Positions 7,701 to 17,022 of a stretch of 64,000 nucleotides of DNA are shown in pieces. The stretch lies in NCBI GenBank assembly GCA_030433805.1, contig JARUXA010000011.1:62001-126000 (forward strand). Reading direction: 5' to 3'. The notes beneath the pieces are model-generated. The model saw only the letters and a program-made list of their open reading frames with translations, ran no database searches and was not told the DNA's origin. Position numbers and translations under genes: made by a program. The stretch's first letter is position 1; each line of letters opens with the position of its first letter. Origin of the DNA: Sphingomonas sp. PsM26 (lineage in GTDB: Bacteria > Pseudomonadota > Alphaproteobacteria > Sphingomonadales > Sphingomonadaceae).

Positions 7701-9662
7701 AACTGCTCGCGTAGCCATCGCATGGGTGGACCAGTCGTTGTGTTCGCGAACCAATAGACGCAATGCGGTTCGAGCGCTCTCGTTTCGCGGCGTTTCCCAT
7801 GCTCGAACGATCTCGTTGCGTATGGATGCCATGCTTGCGGGATTGCAGTATGCAGCATGATGACCGAAATACTCAATTTCTGCGGAACGGTCTGACAGCA
7901 CCATGGGAACACCGGCGGCGGCGGCCTCCAAGGCGGCAAGTGGGGCACCTTCCGCCCAACTGGGAAGCGCAAAGACACGCGCGCCGGCGATCGCCGAGGG
8001 AAGCAGAGACGAAGCTGGGTCGATCCGCCCAATAACGTGTAGATTCGGCCCCCCGAAGTGGCGTATCAACTCGGCATACTCCTCTTCGGCTTCGTGGCCG
8101 ATGAGAACGAGCGGAAGCCCTGTCGACGCCAGCGCAGCGGCCAGCATGAGCTGGTTCTTGCGGTGTTCTATTCGCCCAACACATAAGACATAGTCGCCCA
8201 GACCATATGTGGTCCGAAACAAATCAGGATCAGCCTTATCGTAGCGTCCCACGTCGACGGGATTGCGGACGAGAAACGGGTTGGTGGCGGGAGCGCCTGC
8301 CACGCGCTCGAATAGTTCGCGTTCCTTTACGCTCAGAAAAATGGTGGCGGAGCTGATCTTATTGATTGCCGTGAGCGCCGCTGTGTATCCCGGTACAAAA
8401 TCGGTCGGCTCCGCCACGCGCTGACGGTATGCGGTAAATGCGTCGTCGACGTGCGCTTCCGCAATCTGCGAATGACTCGCGGCGCGAAACGCCCGGAGCA
8501 GGTCGACCTGCCAGAATGGTGCTTCGCTCAGATCAAGCAGGATCGGCGAGAAAACAAATGGTAGGTTCAGCCGTTCGACTTGGCGGGCCATGCGATAGGC
8601 ATCCGTGGGTGCCCATATATTGAAGCCGTGCACAACATCGGCTGCGGCAACCGCGGCATTAATGCGGTTGTTGGCGGTAGCGTGTAAGCCAAGCTTGACC
8701 AGTTCGTCTCTGGTGCGTGGTACTCGAACACTCGGTCCTCCCAACGCGGTATCTTCTGCGCCATGCGTCAGCAGCGCAACCGAGCTAATATTTGTATGGG
8801 ACAATGACATAGGTAACGAATGGGTTTCTGTGGGTGCCAGCGTTGCAAAAAGTTCGTCATGTGATTGTGCCCAACTTTGCCAAGTCATGTCAACGACATG
8901 GTCCCGCAACGCGAACCGCTCGGCGCGAAGCCGTTCCAGGACCGCTCGCAGCGACGCCGCATTGCCTCGCTCGAACGGAATGTGCGGAAATTCCGCCGCC
9001 CAGCCGACATCGGATGCGATCACCGGAACGCCGCTGGCTAACGCTTCCAACACGCTCATCGGGCCGCCTTCGTTGGTAGCAGGTACCAGGACATAGTCCA
9101 TTGATCGGTAGAATTCTGGGAGCGCTTCGGGCGCGATATGCAGCCCGGGGGCAGGCCATCCGTCGCCGGTAAAATGCCAATCGATATCGGGTACGTTCAT
9201 TGCCGCGCGGACCAACGCTTCGCCCTTGCGACCGGTATGGTACGTCCGGCCTACGACGGCGATCTTCAGCCGCGGCCGGAACCGATCGAGGTCAATCCCC
9301 GGACAAATGCACTTGCGTTTGACCACGCCCAACGCTTCGACGAGGCGATCGGTAGCGTTCGACATCGATACGGCATAGTCGACGGCTTTCGCAGCTTCGT
9401 CAAAACGACGACTTGCGTTCGGTTCGTCTTCACGATGTGTGAACAGTGCGAGTTCGACCGGGGAAACGCGCTTAGTCCGTGCGCTGTAGGTCATATAATA
9501 TTGCAGTGCCGCCGTTGGATCCGCGCTGGTGTCTGCCGTCACATACGGAAGCGTATCAACCAGATGGCGGGCGAGCTCTTCAATAATCCAATTGCGGTCG
9601 CTCAGAACAATATGGACGTGAGGTCGTTCTGCCGCGGCAATACCAACTGGTTTCTGAAGCAA
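4734..9662 (-). CDS. Giant glycosyltransferase with three GT-B modules and C-terminal beta domains
   Basis: A 1642-residue cytoplasmic protein with no signal peptide. Three GT4-like modules follow in order: about 1-275 (acceptor/nucleotide motif GGPMSVLEALASGVPVIASD at 199-218), 295-655 (YVLCVGRIEHRKNQ at 491-504; EGAPLAALEAAAAGVP at 571-586) and 680-1070 (FVLAVGAIHVRKNY at 893-906; YEGWGLPVGESLSRGK at 981-996). The third module begins with FDITTW...GIVRVE, like the TPR-glycosyltransferases at 11572 and 21257. From about 1095 there are three all-beta segments, starting with GWYPTEPWGVWSG and including DVRRLGIGLSAF at 1210-1221. Start is TTG at 9662 with GGGAG eight bases upstream. It probably adds several sugars in succession to one polysaccharide. 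Family assignment is firm, linkage and donors unknown. Confidence 0.9.
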   Translation of the reverse strand: MLQKPVGIAAAERPHVHIVLSDRNWIIEELARHLVDTLPYVTADTSADPTAALQYYMTYSARTKRVSPVELALFTHREDEPNASRRFDEAAKAVDYAVSMSNATDRLVEALGVVKRKCICPGIDLDRFRPRLKIAVVGRTYHTGRKGEALVRAAMNVPDIDWHFTGDGWPAPGLHIAPEALPEFYRSMDYVLVPATNEGGPMSVLEALASGVPVIASDVGWAAEFPHIPFERGNAASLRAVLERLRAERFALRDHVVDMTWQSWAQSHDELFATLAPTETHSLPMSLSHTNISSVALLTHGAEDTALGGPSVRVPRTRDELVKLGLHATANNRINAAVAAADVVHGFNIWAPTDAYRMARQVERLNLPFVFSPILLDLSEAPFWQVDLLRAFRAASHSQIAEAHVDDAFTAYRQRVAEPTDFVPGYTAALTAINKISSATIFLSVKERELFERVAGAPATNPFLVRNPVDVGRYDKADPDLFRTTYGLGDYVLCVGRIEHRKNQLMLAAALASTGLPLVLIGHEAEEEYAELIRHFGGPNLHVIGRIDPASSLLPSAIAGARVFALPSWAEGAPLAALEAAAAGVPMVLSDRSAEIEYFGHHAAYCNPASMASIRNEIVRAWETPRNESARTALRLLVREHNDWSTHAMATRAVYEAVGTSDTDAVLPVAQSVLAPSPAATGIVFDITTWANNPDTFSGIVRVECAIARALLTRNDITVRFVVYFDLCNFVEVPHAVVELGSIGSFVKLLRTNPLNPPVSSDFNGFSEIITVGSSWMQNPTYATSIVSFARKLELRLNVLMHDLTPYLFPHWYNEGYAHSWTANCRTIVSHADRILIYSDSTGRDVDRFCLAQEVDTPLLGKIRLADEIGGFEESAINPAALSDRDWLFGRPFVLAVGAIHVRKNYGLLYDVWVMLRERMGNATPHLLIVGGVSWNGQDAARAFREDSRVNTHVHILEDVDDALLARLYEQSLFTVYPSLYEGWGLPVGESLSRGKICLASAISSMPEIAPAVTDLLPPMDRSAWAALIEHYARSTSSRTSREAEIRAGFVMTSWAQTTNDIVHVLNAETRKPVLDQYLAGTIAAMNNLPASRFLEDGWYPTEPWGVWSGNRRSTIAFYLAGRPAGDMALTLLARVLKQPNEKCIYRVSVNGVACGSIVFGPDFGKLEMDQSIGRVVVPSRALEDDGVVRIVIETDLLHRVCDLKLGSPDVRRLGIGLSAFIFEAQRNASDAARLFSTQPDIRSMLGIPVTLDMARMLADNPARRSITPDQWVVALAAFVQLGKVLPEGVASVDGLLVFVTGTARLRLAEEAIIDLLINVDPAAANPTVIDVFVNNELITSHSIEPGVTLVSVRVPCALLGVSDPLNLALAARSKRNAPEFVTRMLRIRTVNATVVLTLLPTRTISLADQFPRTPYKPVGTVDMVIPFSVPPGDTDGVLVLEGLSHRVRTVEVEGEPAKIATDPSGRTLVALRGGTEHPQHGKVVISADLVDPSANDTDGWRITLDQLAPLDAPFSDHALRRMPVGAWHGVEEEGFQWGAGETVSFWVRPGTSAGVRVVAELIGGPEAVSNLIVTVDGIATPTDVEPQGDTGRFALLIPFSDSISVFRSVTISGLPTARPVDLGINDDSRLLSLMLLEVSAN

Positions 9663-10123
9663 GCTATTGTCTCCCTGTGATGCAGTCTAAAAAAGACCGT
9701 CACGAAATGTAACGCTGATTACATAACTGGAACAAACTGCTGAAAAGATGGCAGTTTTAGCCAAACCAAAGCGAGTAAGGATCAGGAAGGTCAGATCAAA
9801 GAACGCTATGGTATGTTCGAATGGCAAAAATATACGCTGAACGAACCATGAGTGTCCACCGTACGGCGGAAATGCAAGTAATATATTGTATTATCCGTAC
9901 TATCGCAGTGGATCTTACGGTAGTTTTATCCGCCAGTTGACGGCGTAGAGCTGGTCAGAAACCATAAGGTTGTAACGTAGAATCCAGAAATGTAGGCATT
10001 TTTCTTTATCAGAAATTAACGGAATGCAAGATTGAACCGGATCAGTTCATCCAACCGTAACCCTTGCAGGCAGCTGCCATCCGGTATTCGACCGAATGGC
10101 AGCGGTGTCGCAGCGGGCGTTGC
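9663..10123. other. A/T-richer intergenic stretch
   Basis: About 460 nt between two leftward genes with no coding frame of protein-like composition. It is more A/T-rich than its surroundings and probably holds the promoter of the giant glycosyltransferase gene. A hairpin near the right end is listed separately. Confidence 0.5.
10073..10103 (-). terminator. Hairpin downstream of the methyltransferase gene, possible terminator
   Basis: Inverted repeat GCTGCCAT / ATGGCAGC extended by CGGT / ACCG with a single bulge on each side, 21 nt after the stop of the gene at 10124. There is no T-run, so it is either a weak terminator or an RNA 3'-end stabiliser. Confidence 0.4.
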
Positions 10124-11122
10124 CTAGGAAACGGTGCCGCCGCCAACAACGGCTAACACATGTCGGGAAGACCTGACCCGCTGGTCGTTCTCGTGTCCGC
10201 AGAAGACGCAATCGATCTCGATGTTTCCGGCGAGGACCGCCGTCGCATCGAGCGGCAGGTCGAACGGAACGGCCTCATCGCGCATGAGCTGGTCGCGCCC
10301 CAATGGAATATCGAACATATGCGTCCGACCGTCGGTCGATTCCCGGTGCGTTACCCGTATGGCCAGCGGTTGTCCTTTTGCATCTGGCCAGTCCTTCGCG
10401 CCATCGTTGGTCACTCGCATCTTTAGCGTTTGCGCATGCCCGGCGGGGGCACTGGCCGGCAGCGGAACCAGCGGGGAAATGTGTACCGCTGCGGGAACAT
10501 GGCGTTGCGCCTCGACCGTTTCCGCTGCAATCTTGCGAAGTTGATCAGCGACCTGGGCGGCGCCCGGTACGATGTCAGGGTTCGGTAACAGGCACCAGAA
10601 GAAGTCGACAACCAAGAGGGTCCGGCCTAGTTTGAGCGCAAGGCGTTCGGCAGCTTCGCGCACATCCGGAAAGCGGGGTCGATAATCGTCGCCACATGCG
10701 ATGCCAGTGGGGCGCAGGAACGATGTCCAGAATTCGATATTGTGGGTTAGGACCGGATTTGTATGGACTGCGTCTTCGTAGTAACAGTCAATCGGCCGTG
10801 ACCACGCGACCCCGGTGGGACTGAATGCCCGAATCGGTACGATGTTATTACAGTCTTGCGTATATTTTGCAAAACTTTGGAAACCGTATTCCACGCCATC
10901 GTCACGACCAATGGCGTGTGCTCCTTGGTTTCCCTCCCACGGGTCGACGCAGACCACCGTCGCGGTCTTGGGAACGCTGCGGGACCATGCCCAACTTGAC
11001 CTGCCGAATAGGGACCCAATTTCCACGACACACCCGCTGTCAGGAACGAGCGTAGCGACGACCTCAATGGCACGAAGTTGGGCTTCCGACACTTGGCCAG
11101 GGATATCCATTCGATACGGCAA
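10124..11122 (-). CDS. SAM-dependent class I methyltransferase with C-terminal beta domain
   Basis: 332 residues. The N-terminal half is a class I methyltransferase of the Methyltransferase_24 type: VVEIGSLFGRSSW at about 32-44 (SAM-binding glycine motif), ATVVCVDPWEG at about 54-64, then YYEDAVHTNP and CGDDYRPRFPDV. Residues from about 225 form an all-beta region (KMRVTNDGAKDW ... LAIRVTH ... GNIEIDCVF) resembling the C-terminal domains of the neighbouring glycosyltransferases. It may methylate a glycan. TTG at 11122 is chosen because GGAGG precedes it by 7 nt; ATG at 11110 is the alternative. It is divergent from the gene at 11572. Confidence 0.8.
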   Translation of the reverse strand: MPYRMDIPGQVSEAQLRAIEVVATLVPDSGCVVEIGSLFGRSSWAWSRSVPKTATVVCVDPWEGNQGAHAIGRDDGVEYGFQSFAKYTQDCNNIVPIRAFSPTGVAWSRPIDCYYEDAVHTNPVLTHNIEFWTSFLRPTGIACGDDYRPRFPDVREAAERLALKLGRTLLVVDFFWCLLPNPDIVPGAAQVADQLRKIAAETVEAQRHVPAAVHISPLVPLPASAPAGHAQTLKMRVTNDGAKDWPDAKGQPLAIRVTHRESTDGRTHMFDIPLGRDQLMRDEAVPFDLPLDATAVLAGNIEIDCVFCGHENDQRVRSSRHVLAVVGGGTVS

Positions 11123-11571
11123 AATACTGCCTCCATGATAAAGTGGACGATATTATATTGATAGCTAACGATCTAAATCGTGATTGCGTCCAGTGGTTTT
11201 AAAACTCTTCGCTATTAAGATTTATTTTGCTGGATATGTCAGGATAAAGCTGCTGGGCAACAGAATGGAGAGATGCCGAAAGACAGCAAATTCCGCACAG
11301 AACCAATGTAAATTGATCGTCATGTTAATAGGTCAATTTACAGCTTACTCAGCTGGCCACTGATTTTATTATGGGCATACCCTAAGGGCTTCCATGGGGC
11401 AAAATAGTCGTGCCGACGCAGCACGATATGGCAACCCGATCCACTTCTCCCTAGCGTCCGGGCGCGCTTTGCGCGAGGATCGAGCCGCGTTCGCCGGAAG
11501 CTTTCCGCCCCTGTCGCGCTCGTTCGTAAAATGACTGTCGGCCCCGGTGTCTGCCCGCTAGGGATAACAGA
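11123..11571. other. Divergent promoter region, no gene seen
   Basis: Roughly 450 nt, A/T-rich in the left part, between divergent genes. I see no supported coding frame and no RNA gene. It should contain promoters for both directions. Confidence 0.5.
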
Positions 11572-13767
11572 ATGCAATCAACCAAAAGACGGGATCTCAA
11601 GCGCTGGTGGGACCGCGTATCGCTGCGGTTCCCGTTCGGGCCCCGGTCGAACGGTGTCCGCGTCCGCCGCACGACCGCAAGCGACATCAAGGTCGGGAAT
11701 GCGGCGCGCACGCGGCAGGACTGGACTTCCGCCGCGACCGCCTACCGCCGCGCTCTGACGCAAGAGCCCCACCTCCAGCATCTCTGGGTGCAGCTTGGGC
11801 ATATGGAAAAGGAAGCCGGCGAGATCGACCGGGCTACCAGCGCCTATGAAGAAGCCGCCCGCCTGCGCACGACGGATGCCGAGCCATTGCTCCAGCTCGG
11901 CCACATGGCCAAGGCGTGGCGTCAGCCGGCCGAGGCCGCCAGCTATTTCGTGACGGCGCTGAAGCGCGACCCGACGAATTTGCAAGCGGTGTCCGAACTG
12001 GTGCGGCTGATGCCCGATCGCGACGATGTCGATCCCGCCTTCCTGTCGGACGCGCTGAGCGTATTGGGGATCGACCCGGCGGAACTGCGGTCGGAGGATA
12101 CCGGACACTTGCCCCCGGGGGCGATGGTGTTCGACGTGACCGACCTGCTCGCCTTTTTCGGGCAACGACGGCTCCCGACCGGGATTCAGCGCGTCCAGAT
12201 CGAGGTTTCGCTGGCCTGTCTCGAGCAGGTGTTCGATCCGCAGCCGGTGTTCTGCGTCTATGCCAGCGCGCGACGCGGCTGGATCACGTTGCCGCACGAT
12301 CAATTCGATGCATTGTGCCGTCTGGCGCGGCAAAGCGACGACATCGCGGATCCCGCCTGGATCGCCGGGCTCGATCACCTGTATCGGAAGATCGCCACCG
12401 CGCGGACGATCCGGTTCGCGCCCGAAACCGTGCTGGTCAATCTGGGAACGTCCTGGTCCGACCGGAACTATTTGCTCGATGTCCGCCGGATCCGCGCGCG
12501 GCACGGGGTGGTCTACGTTCCGCTGGTCTTCGACCTGATCCCGTTGATCGGGCCACAATGGTTCGCGCAATCGCTGGTCCGCGATTATCGTGCGTGGTTC
12601 GGGTCCCTGCTGCATTCGGCAGATGGGTGCCTAGCCATTTCGGAGGCGACGCGCGCGGATCTCGTGCGGACATCGGTCGAATGGAATGCCCCGATTCCAG
12701 AGCAATCGGTTCCGGTCGTCCGCCTCGACGGGGATTTTCGTCAAGCCGCAGCCCCGGTCGAGGCCTTGCGGCCCTATGGCCTCGAAGCGGAGCGGTATGT
12801 GTTGTTCGTATCGACGCTCGAGCCGCGCAAGAACCACCAGGGTGCGTTTGAAGCGTGGCTGGCGCTGGCGGCAAGCGTCGGCGAAGCGGCGGTGCCGCGG
12901 CTGGTATGCGTCGGGGGGCGCGGATGGTTGAACGAGCATCTCCACGAAATGCTGCGCGATCAGCCGGCGCTGCGGCGCATGGTCCAGATCCTGCACGGGA
13001 TTCCGGACGACACGCTGGCTGCCCTGTACGAGCATTGCCTGTTCGCGTTGTATCCGAGCTTCTACGAAGGCTGGGGTCTGCCGGTTTCGGAAGCGCTTTC
13101 TTACGGCAAGGTCCCCGCGATCTCGCGTGTTTCCTCCTTGCCGGAAGCGGGAGGGCGTCATGCACGCTATTTCGACCCAAACGATCCGGCGGATATCGCC
13201 GAGACGGTTCGTCCGCTGCTCGACGACGGCGCCCGACAGCATGCCGAAGCGGCAATTCGTCAGGAGTATGCACCGCGTACATGGCAAGCGATCGCGCGTG
13301 ACGTGGTGCAGCAGGCGCGATCGGTCACGGCGCGGGCAGATGCAACGCTGCCGCGTGTCGATGCCGGGACCTGGACGTTTGCGCTGACGCAGCGGAACGA
13401 AAACGCCGATCCCGCCGTGCCGGCTCTGGCCGCACAGCAAGGTGAGACCCTTCGCGACGGGCCAAGCTGGCTGTCACCGGGTGTCACCGGTTGCCGCATC
13501 GATGGCGACGATGCCGCCTTGCGGTTCGACTGGACGGGGGGCGAGGGCGCGAGGCTCCACCTTCATTTCGCCGCAACCCGTCACGCCGTGGCGGTCCGGG
13601 TCGAGATCGCCGGCGTAGCGCATGACGGTGCGGCCAAGCCCGATCGCGGGATGATCGTTGCTGGCGAACTTCCGCGAACTGCGGGAATCCTGCAGATCCC
13701 GATCCTCCCGCTGTCCGGTCAGGTCATTCTCGAGAAAATCGTGATCGAGCACTCCGCGCAGGCGTGA
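11572..13767 (+). CDS. TPR-glycosyltransferase (GT4) fusion
   Basis: 731 residues. Residues about 35-145 form TPR-like helical repeats (AATAYRRALTQEP, ATSAYEEAARL, AASYFVTALKRDP). At 184-212 there is VFDVTDLL ... TGIQRVQIE, the start of a GT-B module shared with the genes at 4734 and 21257. The nucleotide-binding half has FVSTLEPRKNHQ at 412-423, HGIPDDTLAALYEHC near 475-489 and FYEGWGLPVSEALSYGK at 497-513. Residues after about 590 are an all-beta domain. The TPRs may position the enzyme on partner proteins or tether it to the assembly machinery. The ATG at 11572 has AGGGA upstream. The stop is 4 nt from that of the convergent gene at 13772. Confidence 0.9.
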   Translation: MQSTKRRDLKRWWDRVSLRFPFGPRSNGVRVRRTTASDIKVGNAARTRQDWTSAATAYRRALTQEPHLQHLWVQLGHMEKEAGEIDRATSAYEEAARLRTTDAEPLLQLGHMAKAWRQPAEAASYFVTALKRDPTNLQAVSELVRLMPDRDDVDPAFLSDALSVLGIDPAELRSEDTGHLPPGAMVFDVTDLLAFFGQRRLPTGIQRVQIEVSLACLEQVFDPQPVFCVYASARRGWITLPHDQFDALCRLARQSDDIADPAWIAGLDHLYRKIATARTIRFAPETVLVNLGTSWSDRNYLLDVRRIRARHGVVYVPLVFDLIPLIGPQWFAQSLVRDYRAWFGSLLHSADGCLAISEATRADLVRTSVEWNAPIPEQSVPVVRLDGDFRQAAAPVEALRPYGLEAERYVLFVSTLEPRKNHQGAFEAWLALAASVGEAAVPRLVCVGGRGWLNEHLHEMLRDQPALRRMVQILHGIPDDTLAALYEHCLFALYPSFYEGWGLPVSEALSYGKVPAISRVSSLPEAGGRHARYFDPNDPADIAETVRPLLDDGARQHAEAAIRQEYAPRTWQAIARDVVQQARSVTARADATLPRVDAGTWTFALTQRNENADPAVPALAAQQGETLRDGPSWLSPGVTGCRIDGDDAALRFDWTGGEGARLHLHFAATRHAVAVRVEIAGVAHDGAAKPDRGMIVAGELPRTAGILQIPILPLSGQVILEKIVIEHSAQA

Positions 13768-13771
13768 TCGC

Positions 13772-14695
13772 TCAACGGACGAGCAATAGCATCACGTCTT
13801 CGGTGGGGGGCGCGGCAAGGATCGCGGCACGGGTCGTCGTCTGGATCCCCGCCTCGAGCGTGATCTCCGCCAGGGTGAAACCGTCCGCGACGATCTGATC
13901 GATGAACGCCCCCGGATCGGCATAGCGCATCCGGGCGAATTCAAGCACGATCGTCAGCGAACGCTGTTGCGCGAGGATCCCGGCCATACCGTACCAGATC
14001 GCGAGTTCCGACGTGTCGGCGTCGATCTTGATCAGGTCCGCGTCGAGCAACTCGGCATAGCTGTCCAGACGCCGGGTCCGCATGAAGCGGGTTTCGGTGG
14101 CAGCGTCGCCCGAAACGGGATGATCGGCAGGGAGCAGGTGACCGTTCTTGGGTTCGTCGGTCGGCACGACCAGCAACACGTCCCCCTCTGCATCGGCAAG
14201 GGCCTGCTCGTGGACCGTGGCGATGTCGGCGAAACCGTTGATCGCAAGACTTTGCGTCATGCGCCGTGCCAAGTCGGTGTTGGGCTCGAACGCATAGACA
14301 TGCCCGCCCGAGCCGACCAGATCGGCCATCAGCAGCGAGAAATAGCCGAGGTTCGCACCGACATCGACCACCTTCATGCCGGGTTTGACCAGCTTGGTGA
14401 GCAATTCAGTAAGCCACATTTCCCAATAGCCATCGAGCAGCAGATGGCTCGACAGCCCGACATCGGTGGTATCGACGATCATCTTGTAACGGCCAAGGAC
14501 GCGGCACAGCGAACGCCCGTCACCGAGATAGGCATTGCTGCAGAGCGCGCGGATCACCGCCTCGTTGCGCTGCCGCGAATGGGTCAGGAGATGGTCGAGA
14601 TGGAACAGGCGGATGCCCGCATCGGCAGACGATCGCCAAGTCAAACGCGCGGCAATGCCCGACAGGAGGGGGGAGTGCTTCATTTGGGGGGCCAT
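13772..14695 (-). CDS. FkbM family methyltransferase
   Basis: 307 residues. SAM-binding motif MKVVDVGANLGYFSLLMADL at about 106-125, then HVYAFEPNTDLARR, a LIKIDAD motif near 220 and an EFARMRY strand near 255, all features of the FkbM methyltransferase family. Members O-methylate sugars or lipids, and many sit in surface-polysaccharide loci as here. It is convergent with the glycosyltransferase ending at 13767 and divergent from kpsM. A start at the ATG at 14683 is possible; neither candidate has a good ribosome binding site. The sugar methylated is unknown. Confidence 0.85.
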   Translation of the reverse strand: MAPQMKHSPLLSGIAARLTWRSSADAGIRLFHLDHLLTHSRQRNEAVIRALCSNAYLGDGRSLCRVLGRYKMIVDTTDVGLSSHLLLDGYWEMWLTELLTKLVKPGMKVVDVGANLGYFSLLMADLVGSGGHVYAFEPNTDLARRMTQSLAINGFADIATVHEQALADAEGDVLLVVPTDEPKNGHLLPADHPVSGDAATETRFMRTRRLDSYAELLDADLIKIDADTSELAIWYGMAGILAQQRSLTIVLEFARMRYADPGAFIDQIVADGFTLAEITLEAGIQTTTRAAILAAPPTEDVMLLLVR

Positions 14696-15068
14696 ATGCC
14701 AAGCCGGGCAATAAGGCGACTATTTAACAACAGGAACCGTGTGCGTCGCTTTGCCGGGCAGGCGGACTCACCAATGGCTGAACGATCTAGCGTCAGCGTC
14801 TTACCAGCTTGTATGTCCTTTTCTTACCGCCTAAACGCCTCGCCATGCTCAGCGACGGATCCGATAACAGCGTATGGTGTCGCTTCGACAAGCCCGTACG
14901 CAATTTCGGGGTTTCTGGCCTTTTGGACTCTACGGTGACGGCGACATATGTCCCCTGGGAAATGCGTTCGGATGATACGAACGTGTTACAGATTTCAGCA
15001 AATGTTCGCTGTGGTCTTCGTCACAGGATGTCGTGCCGTACGTCTCGCGCCGCCATGGATAGTCATAT
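14696..15068. other. Divergent promoter region upstream of kpsM
   Basis: About 370 nt between divergent genes without a supported coding frame. It presumably drives the kpsM-kpsE pair rightward and the FkbM gene leftward. I could not assign specific promoter boxes. Confidence 0.4.
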
Positions 15069-15881
15069 ATGACCATGATTTCGGGTACGTCGGGATCGAC
15101 TGGCGATCGGGGTTTCTGGCGTGGACTGCAGGTCCAGGGGAACGTCATCGGCGCGCTGCTGATGCGCGAGTTGCATACCCGATACGGCCGTGAAAATATC
15201 GGCTATCTGTGGATTTTCCTCGAGCCGATGACGCTGGCAGCAGCGGTAGCGTTGCTGCATACCGGAGGCGGTTCGCACGGCGGTATAAATCCGGTTCCGT
15301 TCGCGATCCTGGGCTATACCGTTTTCATCATGTTCCGCGGTATGGTGACACGCGCAGAAGGGGTGCTCGAATCGAACATGCCGCTGCTCTATCATCGGCG
15401 CGTGACCATTCTGGACATGATGGTAGCCCGCGCTCTGCTCGAGGCTGCCGGCACCATCGTTAGCCTTTTTGTCCTGCTCGGGTTCGTGACGATTATGGGA
15501 TTAGCAACCGTTCCCGATCGCCCGTTTGAGCTGCTGCTCGGTATCGGGCTTATGATCTGGTTTTCGTTTGGGTTGTCCATGTTGATCTGCGCGTGGACCC
15601 ATGACAACCGTCTGGTCGCTCGCTTCGTTCACCCGATTACGTATGTCCTGATGCCACTGTCCGGGGCGTTCTATCAATTGATCTGGATACCGGAACCTTA
15701 CAGGTCGTGGCTCACCTGGTTCCCGCTTGTAACCATCTTCGAGCTGGTGCGCTTCGGACAATTTCATGCCGCGAAGGATACGTACGTCGATGTTTCTTAC
15801 ATCGTCGTCTGGTGTCTGACGCTAACCTATTTCGGACTCACGTCTATTCGGGCGACGCGGCGTCGCGTTCACCTTCACTAA
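15069..15881 (+). CDS. kpsM: Capsule-export ABC transporter permease (KpsM/Wzm type)
   Basis: 270 residues with about six hydrophobic helices and the ABC-2 permease layout. The N-terminal LLMRELHTRYGRENIGYLWIF is the typical amphipathic lead of KpsM/CtrC-type permeases, and the C-terminus has FELVRFGQFHAAKD followed by a last helix. It forms the inner-membrane channel of an ATP-driven polysaccharide exporter with the ATPase, whose gene is at 26956 on the other strand. kpsE follows 10 nt downstream. ATG at 15075 is a possible alternative start. Confidence 0.9.
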   Translation: MTMISGTSGSTGDRGFWRGLQVQGNVIGALLMRELHTRYGRENIGYLWIFLEPMTLAAAVALLHTGGGSHGGINPVPFAILGYTVFIMFRGMVTRAEGVLESNMPLLYHRRVTILDMMVARALLEAAGTIVSLFVLLGFVTIMGLATVPDRPFELLLGIGLMIWFSFGLSMLICAWTHDNRLVARFVHPITYVLMPLSGAFYQLIWIPEPYRSWLTWFPLVTIFELVRFGQFHAAKDTYVDVSYIVVWCLTLTYFGLTSIRATRRRVHLH

Positions 15882-15891
15882 GGTAGCCATC

Positions 15892-17022
15892 TTGAATAAC
15901 TCCTCTTCAACCGACCGGTCCGGGCTGATTGGGTGGTTGCGCGCACACCGCAACTGGTGCCTGATCGTGCTGTTACCGACAGCGCTCGTTGCTGCTTATT
16001 ATTATCTCATCGCAGCGAATCAGTATGAGTCCGAAGCGCATTTCGTCGTCAGGACGGCCGACTCCCAGCCCGCCGCGCCGACGGGGCTAGGGCAGGCCTT
16101 GACCCTTGTCGGCGGCGCTTCGTCGGAGCGCGATGCCTTGGTCGTCGCGGACTATCTCAAATCGCATGACGCGGTTGCCGCGTTGCAAAGCCGGATCGGA
16201 CTAAGCCAGCGGTTCCGCCGACCGGAAGCGGACTTTTTCTCCCGGCTCTGGTATTCAAGCCCGACCCCGGAACAGCTTCTGCGTTATTTCAACGGCAAGG
16301 CGGACGTTGATGTCAGCACGGAAACCGGCATCACGGTGCTGAGGGTTCGAAGCTTCCGACCGGAGGATTCGTACCTGATCATTCGCGAATTAACCCAGCT
16401 CGGAGAGAACCGCGTTAACACACTGAACAAGCGCAACTACGCCAATGCCGTGGCCATGTCCCGGCAGCGCGTCCAGGAAGCCGAATCCAGTCTGGCGCAG
16501 GTGCAGGGCAGGATTACGCAGTTCCGTCGCAGCGGGCAGGATTTCAACCCGCAGGTCACCGGAACGTCGCGCACCAGCATGGTTTCCCAGTTGCAGGGTC
16601 AATTGGCGGTCGCGCAGGCGCAGGAATCGTCGATGGCCGCAGTGCTCGCCTCGAACAGTCCGCAGCTTCAGGCAACGCGTCAGCGCGTGGCGGCATTATC
16701 CCGTCAGGTCGCAGCCGAAACGTCCAAATTGTCGAGCGGTCCCGGTAACGTGGCGTCGGGAATGGGCGCTTACGAAGGGATCAAGATGCGCCAGGAAATG
16801 GCTGGCAAACAGTTTGAGATGGCCTCCACCGCGCTCTTGCGGGCGCAGGACGAGGCACGCCGTCAACAGCTGTTCGTCGTGCCGGTCGTCGATGCCAATC
16901 TGCCGGTCCGTGCGCTCTACCCGCAGCGCACGAAGATCGTCGTAACGGTATTCCTGTCGCTCTTGCTCGTTTATGGCATTGGCTGGCTGATCGCAGCAGG
17001 CGTTCGGGAGCACGCTGCCTGA
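15892..17022 (+). CDS. kpsE: Capsule export inner-membrane protein (KpsE/BexC/CtrB type)
   Basis: 376 residues with the topology of polysaccharide co-polymerase type 3 proteins. A transmembrane helix near 27-45 (LIVLLPTALVAAYYYLIAA) is followed by a large periplasmic part with long coiled-coil segments (about 180-330, rich in Q, A and R) and a second helix near 350-370. It would bridge the KpsMT transporter to the outer-membrane Wza channel. The start is TTG at 15892, 10 nt after the kpsM stop, with AAGG upstream; no ATG is near. The two genes form an operon. Confidence 0.9.
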   Translation: MNNSSSTDRSGLIGWLRAHRNWCLIVLLPTALVAAYYYLIAANQYESEAHFVVRTADSQPAAPTGLGQALTLVGGASSERDALVVADYLKSHDAVAALQSRIGLSQRFRRPEADFFSRLWYSSPTPEQLLRYFNGKADVDVSTETGITVLRVRSFRPEDSYLIIRELTQLGENRVNTLNKRNYANAVAMSRQRVQEAESSLAQVQGRITQFRRSGQDFNPQVTGTSRTSMVSQLQGQLAVAQAQESSMAAVLASNSPQLQATRQRVAALSRQVAAETSKLSSGPGNVASGMGAYEGIKMRQEMAGKQFEMASTALLRAQDEARRQQLFVVPVVDANLPVRALYPQRTKIVVTVFLSLLLVYGIGWLIAAGVREHAA

